DNA of 23,877 nt, taken from NCBI GenBank assembly GCA_964518725.1, contig CAZFKP010000030.1:1-23877 (forward strand). Direction: 5' to 3'. This DNA is from JANRKF01 sp964518725 (GTDB lineage Bacteria > Pseudomonadota > Alphaproteobacteria > Rickettsiales > SXRF01). Position numbers and translations under genes: made by a program. The first letter of the stretch is position 1, and every line of letters begins with the position of its first letter. The notes beneath the pieces are model-generated. The model was not told where the DNA came from. It ran no database searches and saw only the letters and a list, made by a program, of their open reading frames with translations. This document shows positions 21,749-23,877 of this stretch, piece after piece.

Positions 21749-23877
21749 TGGATAATTTCGGGTTTGGGATTCATTTTGAAGAGCTTTACACACGCGATGG
21801 GGCGGTAAAAATTGATGTGGCCTTCATTGCCCATTTGGCATCGGTGGATGTGGCGCTTCATAACCGGCTGGTGGCCGCGCGTGCGGACGTTACTGCCCTT
21901 GCCGAAAAAGAACATTCGCAGCTTCTGGTCGATCTTGCGCCGCATGTGGAAGATTTTATTGGCGAATTGTTCGGCATCAAAAAAGAAATTATGGTGCTTG
22001 CCGAATCGCACCACGCGCTGGCGCCGATCTATAGCTGCAAACGATTGTTCATCCAGCGCAAGGCGGCGAAGGCGCTGCCGGAGGCGCAGGCGAAAAACAT
22101 CGATGGTGCGGCCCTGCTGTCGATGTTGCCGATTCCTGATGTCCATGGGTTTGCCTTTGAGCTTGCCTTCTCGAAAACCGTGATGGGGTGGCTGGAAAAA
22201 GAAGAGGAGCATAAATCGCTGTTGGAGCTGGCGGCGCGTTACGGCTCGTGGGCGCTGTTTTCTGAGGCAGGCAAAGCCAAACACAAGCACGGCGTGCTTT
22301 TCAAGCAACCCAAGAAACTCGACCCCGAGCATCTGGTTGAAGCAGAGACAGAATTACGTGATGGGGTAACGATATTGCGTCTGCCGAAATCGCATTACCG
22401 CGTGCGTGATGGGTTTAAGCTCACCGATGATAAAGGCGCGCTGGAAGAGGCGCTCGACCAGGCGCATTACTGTATTTTCTGCCATAATCAGGGCAAGGAT
22501 TCCTGCTCGAAAGGGCTGAAAGAAAAAACCGGCGAAGTGAAGAAGAATTCACTCGATATTACACTTGCCGGATGCCCGCTCGAAGAAAAAATCTCCGAGA
22601 TGAACCTGCTGAAATCCAGCGGCGTTCCGCTTGGCGCGCTGGCAGTGGTGACGGTGGATAATCCGATGTGTGCCGGCACCGGCCATCGCATTTGCAATGA
22701 TTGCATGAAATCCTGCATCTACCAGAAACAAGAGCCGGTCAATATTCCGTTGGTTGAAACCCATGTGCTGAAAAATGTTTTGGAGTTGCCGTATGGTTTC
22801 GAGATTTACTCGCTGCTCACCCGCTGGAACCCGCTGAACCTTGCGCGGCCGATTCCAAAGGCCGATTCTGGTTACAAGGTGTTGGTCGCCGGGCTTGGGC
22901 CTGCAGGCTATACGCTCGCCCACCACCTGATGAATGATGGGCACACGGTCGTGGGAATTGACGGCTTGAAAATCGAACCGCTGCCGGAATCTATTTCGGG
23001 GGTTACTCAGCTGGGCGTGCGCGTGCCGTTTGCGCCGATAAAAGATATTTCGGAACTTTATGAGGCGCTCGACGAGCGCTCGCTTGCCGGGTTTGGCGGT
23101 GTTGCCGAGTATGGCATCACCGTACGCTGGGACAAGAACTATCTCAAAATTCTCCGGTTGCTGCTGGAGCGCCGTCATCAGTTTTCGATGATTGGCGGGG
23201 TTCGGTTCGGCTCGTCCATCACCTATGACAATGCATGGGCTCTGGGGTTCGATCACATCGCGCTTTGCATGGGGGCGGGCAGGCCGACGGTGCTTGAGAT
23301 TCCGGGTGGTCTGGCGCGAGGGGTGCGGACGGCGTCGGATTTCCTGATGGCATTGCAGCTTACGGGTGCCGGGAAAAAAGATTCGATTGCCAATTTGCAG
23401 CTCCGTTTGCCGGTGGTGGTGATTGGCGGAGGATTGACGGCGATTGATACGGCAACGGAATCGCTCGCCTATTACCCAGTGCAGGTGGAAAAATTTCTTG
23501 CGCGGTATGAAACGCTTGTTGCTGAACGCGGCGAAGCGGCGGTGCGTACACGCTGGACGGAAGAAGATGCTGTCGTGGCCGAAGAATTTATCATGCACGC
23601 GAAAGCCATTCGCGCAGAAAAGAAAAAACCGAATCCGGATATATGGTCGCTCCTCGATTCATGGGGCGGCGTCAAGCTTGTATACCGCAAGCGATTGATT
23701 GATGCGCCAAGCTACCGGCTGAACCATGAGGAGGTTGAGAAAGCCTTCGAGGAAGGCATTTTCATTGCCGAGAATTATGAGCCGTCGGCGGTGGATATTG
23801 ACCGTTTCGGCGCGGCGCAATCCATCCGTCTTCGTGGCTCGATTGAAAAAAACGAGGTGACGATTCCGGCGCGGACA
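21748..23877 (+). CDS. Large GltD-like iron-sulfur flavoprotein oxidoreductase with unrecognised N-terminal domain (3' end cut)
   Basis: The frame stays open for 710 residues to the right edge. Residues 1 to about 235 match nothing I recognise; they look globular and mostly helical. Then come eight cysteines in two groups: C242, C245, C253, C276, and C308, C316, C319, C323 (NPMCAGTGHRICNDCMKSC). This resembles the paired [4Fe-4S] domain at the start of GltD and dihydropyrimidine dehydrogenase. Next is an FAD Rossmann motif, VLVAGLGPAGYTLAHHL (GLGPAG at 382-387), then CMGAGRPTVLEIPGGLARGV, and a second nucleotide-binding motif, VVVIGGGLTAIDTATES (560-569), probably for NAD(P)H. GltD itself is about 470 residues without the N-terminal region. 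The start overlaps the cysNC stop (TAATG), so it is part of the sulfate operon and may feed electrons to CysI or CysH; this role is inference. Confidence 0.85.
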   Translation, partial: MDNFGFGIHFEELYTRDGAVKIDVAFIAHLASVDVALHNRLVAARADVTALAEKEHSQLLVDLAPHVEDFIGELFGIKKEIMVLAESHHALAPIYSCKRLFIQRKAAKALPEAQAKNIDGAALLSMLPIPDVHGFAFELAFSKTVMGWLEKEEEHKSLLELAARYGSWALFSEAGKAKHKHGVLFKQPKKLDPEHLVEAETELRDGVTILRLPKSHYRVRDGFKLTDDKGALEEALDQAHYCIFCHNQGKDSCSKGLKEKTGEVKKNSLDITLAGCPLEEKISEMNLLKSSGVPLGALAVVTVDNPMCAGTGHRICNDCMKSCIYQKQEPVNIPLVETHVLKNVLELPYGFEIYSLLTRWNPLNLARPIPKADSGYKVLVAGLGPAGYTLAHHLMNDGHTVVGIDGLKIEPLPESISGVTQLGVRVPFAPIKDISELYEALDERSLAGFGGVAEYGITVRWDKNYLKILRLLLERRHQFSMIGGVRFGSSITYDNAWALGFDHIALCMGAGRPTVLEIPGGLARGVRTASDFLMALQLTGAGKKDSIANLQLRLPVVVIGGGLTAIDTATESLAYYPVQVEKFLARYETLVAERGEAAVRTRWTEEDAVVAEEFIMHAKAIRAEKKKPNPDIWSLLDSWGGVKLVYRKRLIDAPSYRLNHEEVEKAFEEGIFIAENYEPSAVDIDRFGAAQSIRLRGSIEKNEVTIPART

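Noticed and set aside
22549..23598. Minus-strand open frame of 349 codons at the right end
   Set aside because: It lies antisense to the GltD-like gene, whose Rossmann and Cys motifs are unmistakable; the minus-strand product is Arg/His-rich with no motif.

Overview
The window looks like a chromosomal segment of an aerobic, LPS-bearing alphaproteobacterium. Three things point this way. The petA-petB-petC order for the cytochrome bc1 complex lies divergent from trmL-hemF. A membrane-anchored class I cytochrome c lies divergent from kdsB. Protein sequences are alphaproteobacterial in style, with moderate GC. I cannot place it below class level; a Rhodospirillales-like or Micavibrio-like lineage would fit, but that is a guess. 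I saw no tRNA, rRNA, transposase, phage gene or CRISPR array. The DNA is densely coding: the only non-coding gaps are about 85-110 bp, and many neighbouring genes share one to four bases.

Layout. (1) 1-4141, minus strand: one tightly packed run reading cytochrome c, NfeD, SPFH/Band-7 protein, YejA-type solute-binding protein, YejB-type permease (cut by the window edge). (2) 4142-4228: a divergent promoter region in which the two putative -10 boxes overlap. (3) 4229-7192, plus strand: kdsB, a PfkB-family sugar kinase and an AmpG-like transporter, translationally coupled. (4) 7152-8525, minus strand: trmL then hemF; the 3' end of hemF overlaps the 3' end of ampG by 41 bp. (5) 8635-8862: a possible 75-residue small membrane protein. 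(6) 8958-11565: petABC (Rieske protein, cytochrome b, cytochrome c1) behind a good sigma70-like promoter. (7) 11578-11601: a perfect 24-bp palindrome. (8) 11672-15932: lptD, a SurA-type chaperone and a prepilin peptidase. (9) 16025 to the right edge: a six-gene sulfate-assimilation operon behind its own promoter.

The sulfate operon encodes CysI (sulfite reductase haemoprotein), a short Met8/CysG-N-type siroheme enzyme, CysH with the iron-sulfur cysteines of APS reductases, CysD, a CysN-CysC fusion, and a large GltD-like iron-sulfur flavoprotein that runs off the window. Together these would take sulfate to APS, sulfite and sulfide, and make the sirohaem CysI needs. No CysJ flavoprotein is encoded here. 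The GltD-like protein, whose N-terminal region of about 235 residues I do not recognise, is therefore a candidate electron donor to CysI or CysH. This is the most interesting part of the window. The other genes serve respiration (bc1, cytochrome c, haem synthesis) and the envelope (CMP-Kdo synthesis, LPS export, muropeptide and peptide uptake, outer-membrane protein folding).
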